This document shows, in pieces, positions 40,310 to 52,150 of a stretch of DNA of 64,000 bases. Positions within the stretch are counted from its first letter, which is position 1. Each line of letters opens with the position of its first letter. The DNA is from Meconema thalassinum. Its lineage: Eukaryota; Arthropoda; Insecta; Orthoptera; Tettigoniidae. Under the pieces are notes generated by a model. The model was given only the letters and a program-made list of their open reading frames with translations, was not told the DNA's origin and searched no databases. The stretch is taken from assembly GCA_946902985.2 (NCBI GenBank), contig OX336389.2:132033572-132097571 (forward strand). Direction: 5' to 3'. The position numbers and the translations under genes were made by a program.

Positions 40310-42105
40310 ATCAGTTTCATATGCTGGCTAATTATGTTTCGTTTATTTACATACATTTTTCTGACATGTTTTCCTATCTGTTAGGTTATTTCATGTCATC
40401 GTAATACTGGTTGGCACCTTTTAAAAATCGTTAATAATCTCCGTATTGAAGAGGATTCAACTTATTTAACTCAAGCGCCGAGCTGAATTATTTTATTGAT
40501 TTTCTAAATTATTTGTGTATATTTTGATTTAAAAAATAAAGTTTAACATTCTTGCACTCACCGTTAATAGTTCTTATTTCTAACTACTTTTTTAAAATTA
40601 TTGTTAAAAGACCAATCTTATATTTATTTAATTAATACTACTTTGTAAGGATATCCATTTTTATTACTATATTTTATTTGTTACAATTATTATCATTAAT
40701 TTTTCATTATAATTTAGATTTAAGGCACATATTCCATTTTAGTTTTTTAATTCTTAATTGATTCTCTTTTTAGGCTGAGGATGACCCCACTGTGGGTCGA
40801 AACATGTATTAATATATAAAATATATATTTGTTTATGTATTGATTTGGCGTATAATTTAAACGTTTAATTCTTTTGTTTGTTTGTTTCTTTCTTTCTTTC
40901 TTTCTTTCTTTCTTTTCTTATTTATTTACTAGTTACCTTAAGAAAGAGTATCAACTTTTGTAAAATTTTCTGTTGCTTTCTTTTGTTTGCTACAGAGACG
41001 CTTACCAACGACATAATGCCATCATACCCAAGTTTCAGATAGCGCCTACTACCATATCCGTGCAATGTTACCATCTACTTTTCTGCTGTTGACATATTAA
41101 TAAATAAATAACCTTTTCCATGAACACTTCGAATTTTTGGACAAAACTTTGTATTTTCCCCGAATGAGGTGTATGATGACCAATAATTAATGTACCCTTA
41201 GTTCAATTTCAGCGTATTGTCTGCTTGTCGTTTGTTATTGGTTGGCTCCAGAACTACTGGTGTGAATGGCATTAAAATTCGTATGTAAATAATGCGAGGC
41301 CACAAATCATTCACGTATTAGAAAGTGGTGAGGGGTTAAGTAGAAGCCTCTAATCCCGACAGTAAAGTAATTGTGCGGTCTGTGTCCATCCGTCGCCTTG
41401 ACAAGGTTAGGAGGATAGCATCCTTACGGGGATATGTCACAACACAACATTCTAATGTATGTTACTCATTGCACGCTACTAGAACTCCGTCTCCGGTCAA
41501 GAGTAGGGATGACCGATACTCTTCATAACTATTTTATGTTTATTGCTGTTTCACCCGAACTCCACTCTTTGTTTTTGACTAAGGATGTGCAAGCTTAGCA
41601 TTTTACTATAGATTCCAACGTTAGTAAGTACTTCGTTCTAACTTTCCGCAGAGGTGAACGCAGGCTCTTGAGTCGTGCCATCCATCAGCATATCACATGA
41701 CATGTGGAGGTGAGATACATACGATATAATAGTTCATGTGTCCTAAACAAGGTTCTTAATATTTTTCCATAGCGAAAAAGCAACAATTTAAGGCGTCTCA
41801 CTGCCGGTTCTAATGCGGTCACGGGCATGGATAATTTTGTTGTGTTTACTGGTAAGTAAATGTCATATCTGAGCCAAACTTTCTATGTACCAACCATGTA
41901 AGTCCATCACATTATATCACACCAGAGTAATGGCGGTGGGGCATGCCATTTTAACATTCGTGACAGTGCTCCTCCCTGTATGCAGATACAGTATGTTTCG
42001 TCAAGACCATGGATGTTATTCACTTTGCACGGCTGCTATTTAACACACCAAGTTTCTACTACCAGAAATGCACATTTTCGTTTGTCTATTGTTATTGATT
42101 TTTAA
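40310..42105. other. Largely unassigned AT-rich DNA
   Basis: Contains a hairpin motif GACCCCACTGTGGGTC followed by GAAACATGT near 40,781-40,805, a pattern common at 3' ends of arthropod retroposons (low confidence), and a (TTTC)n run at 40,886-40,918. No coding sequence recognised. Confidence 0.4.
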
Positions 42106-42109
42106 GGTC

Positions 42110-42258
42110 TTGAGTCATGAGTCCCATGCACTTAGACGTGTGCTAAATTTGTCCAACACACTCCAAGATGGATCCTGTCAGCATCGGGACTCGAACTTTT
42201 GATATCTGGACTTCTAGCTTCCCCTTGTTGTAGACATAACGCGCTACGCCATGGGATA
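42110..42258 (-). repeat. tRNA-like SINE fragment
   Basis: On minus: CCATGGCGTAGCGCG (A-box-like) and AAAAGTTCGAGTCCCGATGC (B-box-like), followed by a body with GTTGGACAAATTTAGCAC. No full copy in this window. Confidence 0.5.
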
Positions 42259-43270
42259 ATCTTTGCATAGAAACATGTTTTATGTTTATTGTCCTCATCC
42301 TACACTAAGAGAATCAATGTCGTATACAAACAGGCACTTGTCTGAAACGGTAATCAGTAAATTCCCTGCAAATATACGAGGCATATCCGCCAATAACGAG
42401 TAAAACAGCTGTTCAGAAATAAGGCACCAGAAACATTTACACTCATTCTAACTGGAGTTATTGTGTGGAATTATTGTGAGAGTGTTCAATACCTGAACAC
42501 CCGATGTCGCAAAACCCGTAAAAGAATGAACATCAACAACAATTGTTGTCAGTGTATCAAATTTGAAATTGAATAACTTTCTTTCATCAGAATTCTTGAG
42601 ATCAGAATGGGCAAAGTTCAGCTTTATACAGACCCGTTTAGTTTTGCCGGCCCGATTAAGTAACGAAAATGCACGAACAAACGAAGCACATTATTCTAAC
42701 AAATAATGATTTGATTCTGTTTTGACTCAATTTGCTTCTCCGATGAACTGATGACCCAACTAATCAGAATCTAACTCAGGTCTCAAGTTTTCCGATCCAT
42801 CATTTTCTTTATCAATGACTACAGTAAAAGAAAAATTGTATAAATTGTTTAAAGCTACGTTCATAGATTACAAAAACGACCTGCTTTAAAATTATGACGA
42901 ATTTCAGTGAGTGCATTCCAGGAAAATGATTGTCACTTTTTGACGACATGTAATGCATGATGTAATAAATACGGCTGTTGTCTGTGTTGTTTGAGAGAAA
43001 CAACACATGGAAATTAAACCATTAATAGGCTAAGAATAGGGCTAAGTTGAACAGAGGAGTAGGCTATATATAAAAACTTATATGCAACCATTTTGCTACA
43101 GAGAAACTGTTTATATTTTTCAATTCCCCCTTGTGGGTAGTTACTAATCCCATATGTAGTTTCCTTACACCACTTTCAATTTCTTTATAAAATAACATTT
43201 TTGGAAGTCATGAATATAAATAAATAATGAAATTAATGTGCATATTTACGTCAATTATACTATTATTATT
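42259..43270. other. Unassigned AT-rich DNA
   Basis: No gene or repeat recognised. Confidence 0.4.
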
Positions 43271-43521
43271 GACTGGCTGCGTGGCTCAGGGGTAGCGTTC
43301 TCGCCTGCTGAGCCCATGATAGCGGGATTGAATCCCAGCGCAGGCAGTCGGCATTTGAGTGTGCGCATATGCTAGGGAGCCGTGTCAGTAGATTTACTGG
43401 CACGTTTAAGGTCCCCTTAGGGGCAAAATTCCGGCACCCTGGCGTCTCTAAAAGCCGTAGTATTTAAAAGGGACTTAAATTCCTTAACTTTATTATTATT
43501 ATTATTATTATTACTATTATT
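43271..43521 (+). repeat. SINE-B copy with (ATT)n tail
   Basis: Head GACTGGCTGCGTGGCTCAG, B-box region GGGATTGAATCCC near 43,323-43,335, TTTACTGGCACGTTTAAGG and tail (ATT)n from 43,490. Confidence 0.85.
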
Positions 43522-44760
43522 TCTGCGTTAAAGCTGGTGATTTATACATAATGTAATCAACAACTGTAATCAACATTATGAACAAAATATACCTATAATA
43601 TTTTTTTCCTTGCTTAATATTGCACGGAAACTTGAAAAGCAGTTGTATGAATGTCATTCCTTGAAACTGGTGGGTGTAAGCCTTAATTGTCTATTTATTT
43701 CATGTGTGAAATACCCAGCGCAGTAAATATTTAGAAAATATGTTGTTCTTTTGTAGTGGATCTCAGAAATTTAAGTGTGTCATAAAATTACTTCCTGTTG
43801 AACTGCACAGTTCAACCGACAATTTGAACATCTGAATAGCTGTAAGTACTTTGTATTAATACAATTCAAGGTTTTATAGTTAACTTCATATACTTGAATT
43901 TTATATTGTGGTGTTAAAACACGTTTTTAAAATCAATATACCTAATTTGACAATATTGAAATTCTAGTTTAAACTTTGAACATTTTCGTTCTTATTTCCA
44001 AAAATTACATAAAACGGGGCACGAGAGAGAAAATCTGAATACAGACTTGGATTCCACATCCCTCAATGCCTAAGCAGCCATTTCAGGTAAATTGCTTTAA
44101 TAACATATTCCTAGGTATGTATTCTTTTAATGATGAACTTTGCCAATTTTGAAGTTTTTTTCGATTTTTATATCAAAGTTTAAAAAAGAACTGACGCGAT
44201 ACAAAAAGATCTGAACACAGATATGGATTTAGGGCACTTTACTTAACAAGAATCTGTAATATTTTCCTTCGTAGCAGAAAAAGAACTATTGAAATGCATG
44301 TCACCCGCAGGGCCTGGATTTTGATAACCTTTTTTTTTTTTAAGACCTATGTAATGACTGCAGAAATCCCATAAAATGACCCGAAAACTTTAAAAAATGA
44401 CCTAATATTTGAATGAAACTGACATAATATCATCACACAAAAAAATGCAAACTGACTACGTCATTCTGTGTTGAAATGATTTTAATGGGTACCTAATGTA
44501 ATTTAATTAGGCTATCATTTGACAAATACGATTTATTTCCACACAAATACTGGTTATAATTTCAGTCAAGTGTGTCTCCGGGAACGTGGATATTCCAATA
44601 ACTAAGGCTTGAACAAAGTTCTGAAGATTTTCATGTCATCCTCACTTTCAGTCCGTTAATATCCAGTACCACACGCAAAAAAAAAAAAAAAAAAGAAACA
44701 TCATTAACCATTAAAATTATGGGAAAATGACTCAAAGCGTATACAATATTCTAATACATT
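43522..44760. other. Unassigned AT-rich DNA
   Basis: No gene recognised; homopolymer runs at 44,330-44,341 (T) and 44,678-44,693 (A). Confidence 0.4.
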
Positions 44761-45185
44761 CTATAAAATGACATAATCATGACGAAAAAAGTGAGAAAAT
44801 GACGCAAAAATTAAATACTTTGAAAAATAACGAAAATAAGTCTTAATAAATATGCATTTCTGTAATGTGGGGGCCATGAAGAGGATTTGTAGATGAGTTG
44901 GCGATGTCTGTGGTGAACAATTTAAAAGAAAACAAGTCCTCAGAATTCGGGCTCTGCATATCAGTGTAATGGGAGATAGATACGGGAAAATACTGAGGAG
45001 AGTCAGAGCGTGGTTTATTTTATATAACAGAATATATCTGATATCAACGGTCGAGAAACCTTCCGGGTAGAAGGCGAGATCGTAGACATTTGCCGTTTTA
45101 TGACCAGGACTCCCCATAAGCCGTAATTTTGTCCCGAAATGGAGTAGCTTTGTCCGCAGTACATTAAGGTGTATATTTGAGATAA

Positions 45186-45455
45186 GGAGATGAAGCCCCT
45201 TGACAGACAAGCAGACAGGCTGCCAGGCAAGCTGTGACGTCACTGCGGACAGCTGCATGAGGTATCGATCAGTAGTGGTGGCCCTTGCCTTGCCTTTCCC
45301 GTCACTTGCTCGTCTCGTCTTGGCCATGCGCTGCTTGCTGACAGCTCTTCGCTCTTCGCGCACAAACAAGACGCCGCCACCACCACCACCGCCACCACGC
45401 CAGGTGGAGTCCCTTCCCAGCCAGCAGTGGACAGTACGTCACCTTTCAAACTAAC
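45186..45455. promoter_or_regulatory. GC- and CpG-rich segment, possible host regulatory DNA
   Basis: Distinctly GC-rich against AT-rich neighbours. It contains TGACGTCA (45,236-45,243), several CpG-dense words (CGCTCTTCGCGC), a (CCA)n run near 45,374-45,398 and E-box-like CAGCTG. A 202-codon ORF starts in it on the minus strand (45,369 to 44,761) but has no motif I recognise and its 3' two-thirds lie in AT-rich DNA. It could be a promoter or first exon, or the remnant of an unrecognised element. Confidence 0.3.
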
Positions 45456-45549
45456 GCTCCATTATCTACTACCAGCAGAATTACCCACTCTCACATAATC
45501 ACATACGGTATTCTTAATGTTGTTCTTACTGGTTTGTCAGTTAGATTCG

Positions 45550-45895
45550 TAACAAAAAAAAATCGAGTTTACCCTCCAGGTTGGTGGAACCCACGGACTC
45601 AGCGAGGGAACTCACCACTACCGTCTCTACGGGCAGTGTCCTAGAGCTGGGAACATCTGGTCGGAGTGGATACAACTGAGGAGGTATGATCAGCACCTCG
45701 CCCAGGCGGCCTCACCTGCAAAGCGAACAGGGGCCTTATGAGGGATGGGAAGGGAGGGGAAGATTGGGACGGATAGGCAAGGAAGCGGGAAGGAGGCGGC
45801 CGTGGCCTTACAGTAGGTACCATCCCGGCATTTGCCCGAAGACGAAGTGGGAAACCACGGAAAACCACTTCGAGGATGGCCGAGAATTCGTAACA
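45550..45895. repeat. Dispersed repeat DR3 ending in a SINE-C-like block
   Basis: GAGGTATGATCAGCACCTCGCC, GGCGGCCTCACCTGC and AACAGGGGCCTTATGAGGG, then GGAAGGAGGCGGCCGTGGCC, CCCGGCATTTGCCCG and GGAAACCACGGAAAACCACTTC. The second half is SINE-C-like (antisense), the first half a different body. Confidence 0.5.
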
Positions 45896-45901
45896 TTACT
45901 A

Positions 45902-45985
45902 CAGTAAAATCTGCCTTCAACGGAAAAGAAGGGACTCGCAATTTTTCCGTTAACACGTTCACTGAACGAGATACTTGTGTGGAAC
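45902..45985 (+). repeat. Terminal fragment of a DNA transposon (tentative)
   Basis: Begins CAGTAAAATCTGCCTTCAAC. The reverse of a similar terminus (GGTAGGTTTTACTG) ends at 50,594. CAGTAAAACCT-type ends occur in pogo/Tigger-like elements, but no transposase is visible. Confidence 0.3.
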
Positions 45986-46001
45986 TCTTTAAAAGAGGTA
46001 A

Positions 46002-46330
46002 ATGAAAATCCACAGCCTGCTTCCAGTCTCCGACCGGGTCAGGAATGGAATGAATGAAGCCCCCATCTAGCGGCGAGGATATGAACTGTGCCGGCTGCCG
46101 AGGCCTGACGCACTCCTCTGGGGCAATGATTAAATGATTGACAGATGAAATGAAATGATAGTGTAGAGTGTTGCTGGAATGAAATTTTGACAGGGAAAAC
46201 CGGACTACCCGGAGAAAAACCTGTCTGCCTCCGTTTTGTCCAGCACAGATCTCACATGGAGTGACCGGGATTTGAACCACGGACCCAGCGGTGAGAGGCC
46301 GGCGTGCTGCCGCCTAAGCCACGGAGGCTT
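46002..46330 (-). repeat. SINE-A copy, full length, young
   Basis: 329 bp, antisense. B-box complement GGGATTTGAACC at 46,268-46,279. A perfect 16-bp duplication TCTTTAAAAGAGGTAA flanks it (45,986-46,001 and 46,331-46,346). Confidence 0.92.
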
Positions 46331-46346
46331 TCTTTAAAAGAGGTAA

Positions 46347-46650
46347 TTATTGGAATTTTCAACGTCGAGTCGGTACGACGAGTTCTACCGAGTTTATCTT
46401 ACGTTTATCCTATTCACGCTTCTGGTGCGTGACCCGCACGGCGGTTGAAATCGAGAGGTACTGTCGTTCGTCGGGTGGGCCTCTTGATGTTGACGGAACT
46501 TCATTGTCGGCAAACTGAACACTAAATATAAATTATTATTATTATTAACGTATGATGTTACAATAGACAATCGGGTCACAAAATATATAAATAATATAAG
46601 AAAACAAAGGAAATAAATTGAATGATAACATGCGCTTCATGGCGCAGCTA
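46347..46650. other. Unassigned DNA
   Basis: No gene recognised. Confidence 0.4.
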
Positions 46651-46654
46651 AAAA

Positions 46655-47250
46655 TGATTGTTGTTTGAGTCTTCAGTCTTTTGACTGATTTGATGCAGCC
46701 CACCATTTTTCCCTGTCCTGAGCTATTCGTTTCATCTCTACATAGGTACCACACATTACATCCGAGGCAATCTGTTTGACATATGAAGGGTCCAGGGGAA
46801 GAAGGGGAATGCCAAATACTGCAAAATGTTCAGGATATGAGTCTAAAGTTTCATTACTTATGTGTATTTATAAGCCCTATGTACGCGTCAACTTGAAACG
46901 TCATTTCCTCACGACCCTCGTTGTTCTTAGCCAGACGTAATTGTGCCTTCAATACGTTGCAAAGAGGGCCACCAGATCGCGCTGATATCTCGATTTTACA
47001 TTTTGAGTGTCATCCCCCCTTCTTCCCGTGGATCCTTTATAATCTAATCTTGCTCTACCCATACAGTTCTTATCCTCAACATTTCCTTCCATAACTAAGT
47101 TTGCCATTCCTGGGTGTCTTAGTTTGCGTCCTACCAACCTATCTCTTCTCTTCATTAGCAGTTACTACAAACTTCTCTCCTCTCCCATTCGTCTTAATAC
47201 CTCTTCATTTGTAACCGTATCTACCCATCTAATATTCTCCTGTAACAAGT
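46655..47250 (-). pseudogene. LINE 3' remnant, split by MITE-1
   Basis: The same antisense LINE segment as 18,853-19,190: GAGTCTTCAGTCTTTTGACTG, TCCGAGGCAATCTGTTTGAC, then after the MITE CCTTCCATAACTAAGTTTGCC, CCTACCAACCTATCTCTTCTC and TCGTCTTAATACCTCTTCAT. The last block encodes, on minus, the EEVLRR-type C-terminus. No reverse-transcriptase core. Confidence 0.6.
46785..47037. mobile_element. MITE-1, copy 2, inserted in a LINE
   Basis: Termini GAAGGGTCCAGGGGAAGAAG and CTTCTTCCCGTGGATCCTT. The left flank CTGTTTGACATAT and right flank ATAATCTAATCTTGC belong to the LINE remnant, so the insertion point is visible. Confidence 0.75.
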
Positions 47251-47942
47251 TATTTCATGTTGCACGTGAATATGATGCAGGAATAATGCCAATTACAAGT
47301 TCAGTACTTTTACGGAATTATTGTAATAAGTTATGCAAATGTCCACTTTACATAACTTTGCATACTTTGCATAACTTATCAAAATCAATACGGGAAAACT
47401 TGGAAAAATGACTAAAGTCATAGATATTCATTATTGTAATGCTGGAATTTATTTATTACAAAAGTGGAATCACACGTTGCCTAATTCTCTTGAAATGATA
47501 ATAAACACAAAATGCTGCGTCTCACCTTGCATACAAGTTGTCTTGATGGTCAGAGATCCTAAAGAAAAAATGATAACGTATGACGAAGATCAAGGCGGGA
47601 AAATAGTCGGGAAACGGAATTCGCATGCGCAAATCTAGCAATGGATGAACCTGGTGATGTATTGGACTTAAACGATGCGCGAGATGACGAGGCGAGTCTT
47701 TCTTACCGTGCGGGAAGATTGTGATTCACATTTTCTAACACTCATCCCATGACGCGCTTGGCACATTCTACGCACCTGCTTGTGAACTAGCGTCACCTGC
47801 TGGGCGCGTGATTCGCACTGGACGTGTTTTAAACAGGTTTGCGGTTAAGGCATGTAGGCCTATGCTAAAATATACTCTAAGTAATTAGACCATGAACATG
47901 CTTTTATAATAGACAAACTGAGAAAATATAAAATGGTGTATA
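47251..47942. other. Unassigned DNA
   Basis: No gene recognised. TTATGCAAATGTCCACTTTAC and CATAACTTTGCATACTTTGCATAAC near 47,331-47,380 form a small imperfect palindrome. Confidence 0.4.
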
Positions 47943-48014
47943 TCTATACTAATAGAATAAAGCTGAAGAGTTTGTGTGTTTGTGTGTTGAATAGCCAGAT
48001 TCAGGAGGAATAGT

Positions 48015-49085
48015 TTTGGCTATGTTAAATTTCGGACAGACCACTCCATTCCCTGCATTTATGCCCTTTGGCACAAATCTACACCGTTTCACCGATCTGA
48101 ACCAAAATTTGTATACTTACCCTTTAGAACCCTGCAAGTAACACAGTCCAGATAAAATTTCGGACAGACCACTCCATTCCCTGCGTTTAGGCCCTTTGGC
48201 ACAAATCTACACCGTTTCACCGATCAGAACCACAATTTGTATACATACCCTTTGGAACACTACGGGTAACACTGTCCACTTTCAATTTCGGACAGACCAC
48301 TCTATTCCCTGTATTTAGGCCCTTTGGCACAAATCTACACCGTTTCACCGATCTGAACCACAATTTGTATACACATCCTTTGGAACACTACGGGTAACAC
48401 TGTCCACTTTCAATTTCGGACAGACCACTTTATTCCCTGCATGTCGGCCCTTTGGCACAAATTTACACCGTTTCACCGATCTGAACCAAAATGTGTATAC
48501 TTACCCTTTGGAACCCTGCGAGTAACACTGTTTACATTAAATACCGAACAGACCACTCCATTCCCTCCATTTATGCCCTTCGGCACAAATCTACACCGTT
48601 TGACCAATCTGAACCAAAATTTGTATACTTACCCTTTGGAACCCTACGAGGAGCACTGTCTGCATGAAATTTCGGACAGACCACTCCATTCCCTGCATTT
48701 AGGCCCTTTGGCACAAATCTACACCGTTCCACCGATCTGGACCAAAATTTGTATACTTACCCTTTGGAACCCTGCGAGTAACACTGTCAGCATGAAATTT
48801 CGGACAGACCACTCCATTTCCTGCATTTAGGCCCTTTGGCACAAATCTACACTGTTTCACCGATCTGAACCAAATGTCATATACTTACACTTTGGAACCC
48901 TACGAGGAACACTGTCGGCATGAAATTTCGGACATACCACTCCATTCCCTGCATTTAGGTCCATTGGCACAAATCTACACCGTTTCACCTATCTGAATCA
49001 AATTGTGTACACTTACACTTTGGAACCCTGCGGGTGACACTGTCCACTTTAAATTTCGGACAGACCACTCCATTTCCTGCAATGG
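48015..49085 (+). repeat. 128-bp tandem array in Helitron B
   Basis: About 8.4 units with cores ACACCGTTTCACCGATC at 48,081 and 48,209 (spacing 128) and onward. The 129-codon ORF at 48,441-48,830 is a by-product of the repeat and has the same period. Confidence 0.95.
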
Positions 49086-49966
49086 AAACTATTGTTGACT
49101 GACAATTCGGGCTGCATCACGTCGCTCCTTTATCACAAATCTACACCGTTCCTCCTCTTTGCACCAAATTATACATACACTTTGAAACCCTGGTGGTAAC
49201 ACTGTCCACTTGATATTTTGGACAGCGCTCTACATTCCCTACATTTAGAATAACAAACAAACTGAACTTGAAAACCATGTATTAAGGCCCTAGAATCATT
49301 GATGTCCGTAGTAGTGTAACTGTAAGAGTATTTTAATAAGTCTATTGTTGACTGACAATTCGGGATGAATCACGTCGCCCCTAACAGTGTTCTGGTGCTG
49401 AAATGCGAAAATAGTTAAAACTTGCGCTGCTTATAAATTGCAGTCACGGGGAGTAATTAGTGCAAAAGGATTTATTTTGCCCCTTAAAACAGTTATCATC
49501 ATGAACATATCATGCATCTGTATAAGTGCAATGGTGTTGGTGCAATACATTGTGGTTATCAGCTGCAATAAGCGTTGGTGCTTTCAAATTTACCGTAATT
49601 TATTCTGAAACTTATCGTTGAGCGCTATGTGGCCATAAATTATACTATTGCTACCTCAGGAGCTCGGGACAGCCGAAGTATTCCAAAGTGTTCTGATTAT
49701 TTTTCTACGGCGCTACGCGACAAAAGACGACACTATTGGTCTCTACATTTCTAACAGACAATGGGATATAGGCCCTAGGCAGTGTCTTTTATTTCACTTA
49801 CTCCTCTTTCTAATCATTTTTAGTAATTTGTTTGTAAATTACATGTGTCAATGATGTAGTTAGTAAATAGCCGTTTCCCTATTCATTATTACCAATATTA
49901 TCATTAGGGGAAAATCCTCTAAATGTCACGTCCATTATACTGTACTGCTTATCACCCTCACTACAC

Positions 49967-50000
49967 CCACCACCACCACCACCACCACCACCACCACCAC
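49967..50000. repeat. (CAC)n microsatellite in Helitron B
   Basis: About eleven CAC units, mirrored by a short GGTGGTGG run at the equivalent place in Helitron C (58,745). Confidence 0.9.
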
Positions 50001-50114
50001 AAAAAGTTATATTTTTTCTGGTAGTTTAAGTATCATGTGCCAGTTATGTAGTAATATTCATTATCATCCATAAAACAAATTAATCCATCGGGCGAAGCCG
50101 GGCACTACTGCTAG

Positions 50115-50804
50115 TACCTTATACAATGTTGGATTTACATATTACCACTACGAATTAATACGGTGCTGTGGAAGCAAAACTTGCAAAGAACATCAAGACA
50201 GGCATTTGTTGGTTGACAGATCATTAAATGCAGCACTGTAAAAGGTCTGCAAAAGGGAACAGGCAAATAATCATACACTTTGACGTGTAAGTTGGAGAAC
50301 AAAAGGAGGAAGACCTATTTTCACATTCCTTGTTAGCTTCAGAATCAACTGTTACAGCAGATAAGTTAGATTTACACAGAAAGTCTGGAAATTTTCTAAG
50401 TACTACTTTCCAGAACTTGGAAATTTTCCGTTAAAATGCGTAATTTGGTTTCCGTTCTCCGCCTAACACAGTTTCCGCCTAATGAAGGGAATTTATAACG
50501 CATTTTCACCCCAAAGTTCTTGGGGCCATCAAATATGCCCGTTAAAGATAAGTTTCCGTTTAATAAAAGGGTCCGTTGAAGGTAGGTTTTACTGTAAGTT
50601 TGTAGCAAAGAAAATGTTATTTAACCTCTCTCAGAGATAGATAGAAAGTTAAATGGTGTCAGTTGCCATGCGTGCACTCAGCGTTCAGTCTGTGTGCTAG
50701 AATACAAGTATCTCGTACAAGGTTGATTATCCCCTCGGACCATCCGAGATTTGTTTCTCACATTGAGGGGTTCAAAGTGATCTCTTTCAACGACAGTTTT
50801 CTTA
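50115..50804. other. Mostly unassigned; old DNA-transposon end at 50,430-50,594
   Basis: TTCCGTTAAAATGCG...GGTAGGTTTTACTG resembles, in reverse, the fragment starting at 45,902. No gene recognised. Confidence 0.35.
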
Positions 50805-50931
50805 TATTTGTTGTTGTTGTTTCAGTTGAGGGACTTGAACATCGTGATGATTTAGCCCCGTGCACTTTGATGTGTGTGTGAAAATTTTCGTCTGACAACC
50901 TGTGCTATTTGCGATGGGTGTATTTGTAATT
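50805..50931 (-). repeat. SINE-C copy, part 1 (3' tail), interrupted
   Basis: TTGTTGTTGTTG tail, TAGCCCCGTGCACTTTGATG and GATGGGTGTATTTGTAATT. Continues at 51,255 after the SINE-E insertion. Confidence 0.8.
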
Positions 50932-51254
50932 GGCCGGCCCTGTGGTGTTGGAGTAACGTGCCTTTCTCGCACCCGGAGGCCCCGGTTTGGATTCCCGGCT
51001 CCGTGAGGGATTTTAGAATCTGACGTGAGGACTTGAACGTTGTGCAGTCAGCCTCGTGAGGACAATTGAGTAGCTGTCGGCCAGTGAGGCAGCGTCCCGG
51101 TCACGGGGACGAAGATTAACAGCCGAGGGTACCCGACGTTCTGACCACGCGTTTGACACTAATCTGCAGGCTAAATGGCTGGGCAGCGGTCGCAGGAAAG
51201 GCATAGGCTCTTCATGGGCTGTAGTGCCACGGGGTTTGGTTTGGTTTAGATTTG
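50932..51254 (+). repeat. SINE-E copy, full length
   Basis: 323 bp. Head GGCCGGCCCTGTGGTGTTGG with an A-box-like word and B-box-like GGTTTGGATTCCC near 50,986-50,998. The body ends CTGTAGTGCCACGGGG then TTTGGTTTGGTTTAG. The duplication GTATTTGTAATT / GTATTTATAATT (50,920-50,931 and 51,255-51,266) marks both ends. Confidence 0.88.
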
Positions 51255-51432
51255 GTATTTATAATTCAGGTGAGGATTGGTAAAGAGCAGACCGTAGCCT
51301 AAAGTTAGGAACTATTTCGGCATTTGCTTGGAGTAGAAGTGGGAAGCCACAATCAACCACTTCAAAGCTGACTGAAGTGGGAATAAGATCACCTCTTCTC
51401 AGTTGTCCCTCACGAGGCTCAGACAAACAGAT
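51255..51432 (-). repeat. SINE-C copy, part 2
   Basis: Resumes with TATTTATAATTCAGGTGAGG, GGCATTTGCTTGGAGTAGAAG and CACCTCTTCTCAGTTGTCCC. The head is lost or replaced after CACGAGGCTCAG by (ACAA/ACAG)n-like sequence. Confidence 0.75.
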
Positions 51433-51589
51433 AAACAACCAGAAAAACAGACAAACAGACAAACAAAAATTCTATGTTTATGCGCATTCGTCATACAACA
51501 GTCTGAAACGTCTAAATAACGCCGAATCTCCTGGAAATTCAGCAAAAACAGACAAACATTCTGTGTTATATAGAGAGAGATTTCAACGA

Positions 51590-52150
51590 ATGGATCGTCA
51601 TCATCACTGGCACGACAGCCCTTCCTGTTAAGTGCTGAGCTGCTCGTATTGGATCTTAACATCCTCTCACACCTTCTTCCCATCTGAGTTTTGGAATTTC
51701 CTGGTTCCTTCTGGCATGCCATTTAATATCTTCTATATCATTCTGTCGTCAGCACGGAGTATATGCCCCACCCACTCCAACCTTTATTTTTTATACATTT
51801 GACAATGTCTGGTTCATTGTATAAGTTGTTATAATTCGTAAGAAATTCTTCTTCTCCGGACACCATTTTCATCCACTAAACAACAACTAGGAAAGTATCT
51901 CAAGATCCTGCTCTTAAATATGCCCACTTGTCTTCTACCTGATGTAGATAGTGTCCAGGTAGATTCTCGCACTTGCCTATATGTTAATATTGATCTCACT
52001 AAGATTTTATGCATCATCATCTTAGTTTTCATGAACAACAACATACGATGTTTCCTGAGGCCATGATAGCACTTATTGGCAGAAAGTATCCACTTCTGTA
52101 TTCCTGAATCGTTAATTCTAGCATTTTTGTTGCACTAGATGTGGGAAACC
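51590..52150. repeat. Probable old dispersed repeat, unclassified
   Basis: No second copy in the window. Style and flanks (AGCCCTTCCTGTTAAGTGCTG) suggest an antisense retroposon relic, but no conserved protein motif is legible. Confidence 0.25.

Larger units (their letters stand above)
47943..50114 (+). mobile_element. Helitron B, non-autonomous
   Basis: The 5' end is TCTATACTAATAGAATAAAG after host A (47,942). The 3' end has the hairpin TCGGGCGAAGCCGGG, then CACTACTGCTAG and host T (50,115). 2,172 bp. Contains eight to nine 128-bp units and a unique segment (49,090-49,900) shared in reverse with Helitron C. No Rep/helicase coding sequence. Confidence 0.88.

Noticed and set aside
44761..45369. 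202-codon minus-strand ORF
   Set aside because: No recognisable domain, low-complexity tail in AT-rich DNA, and no sign of codon bias. Kept only as a note within the GC-rich region.
48441..48830. 129-codon ORF with internally repeated protein sequence
   Set aside because: The period equals the 128-bp Helitron tandem unit (three 128-bp units being a multiple of three); a by-product of the repeat.
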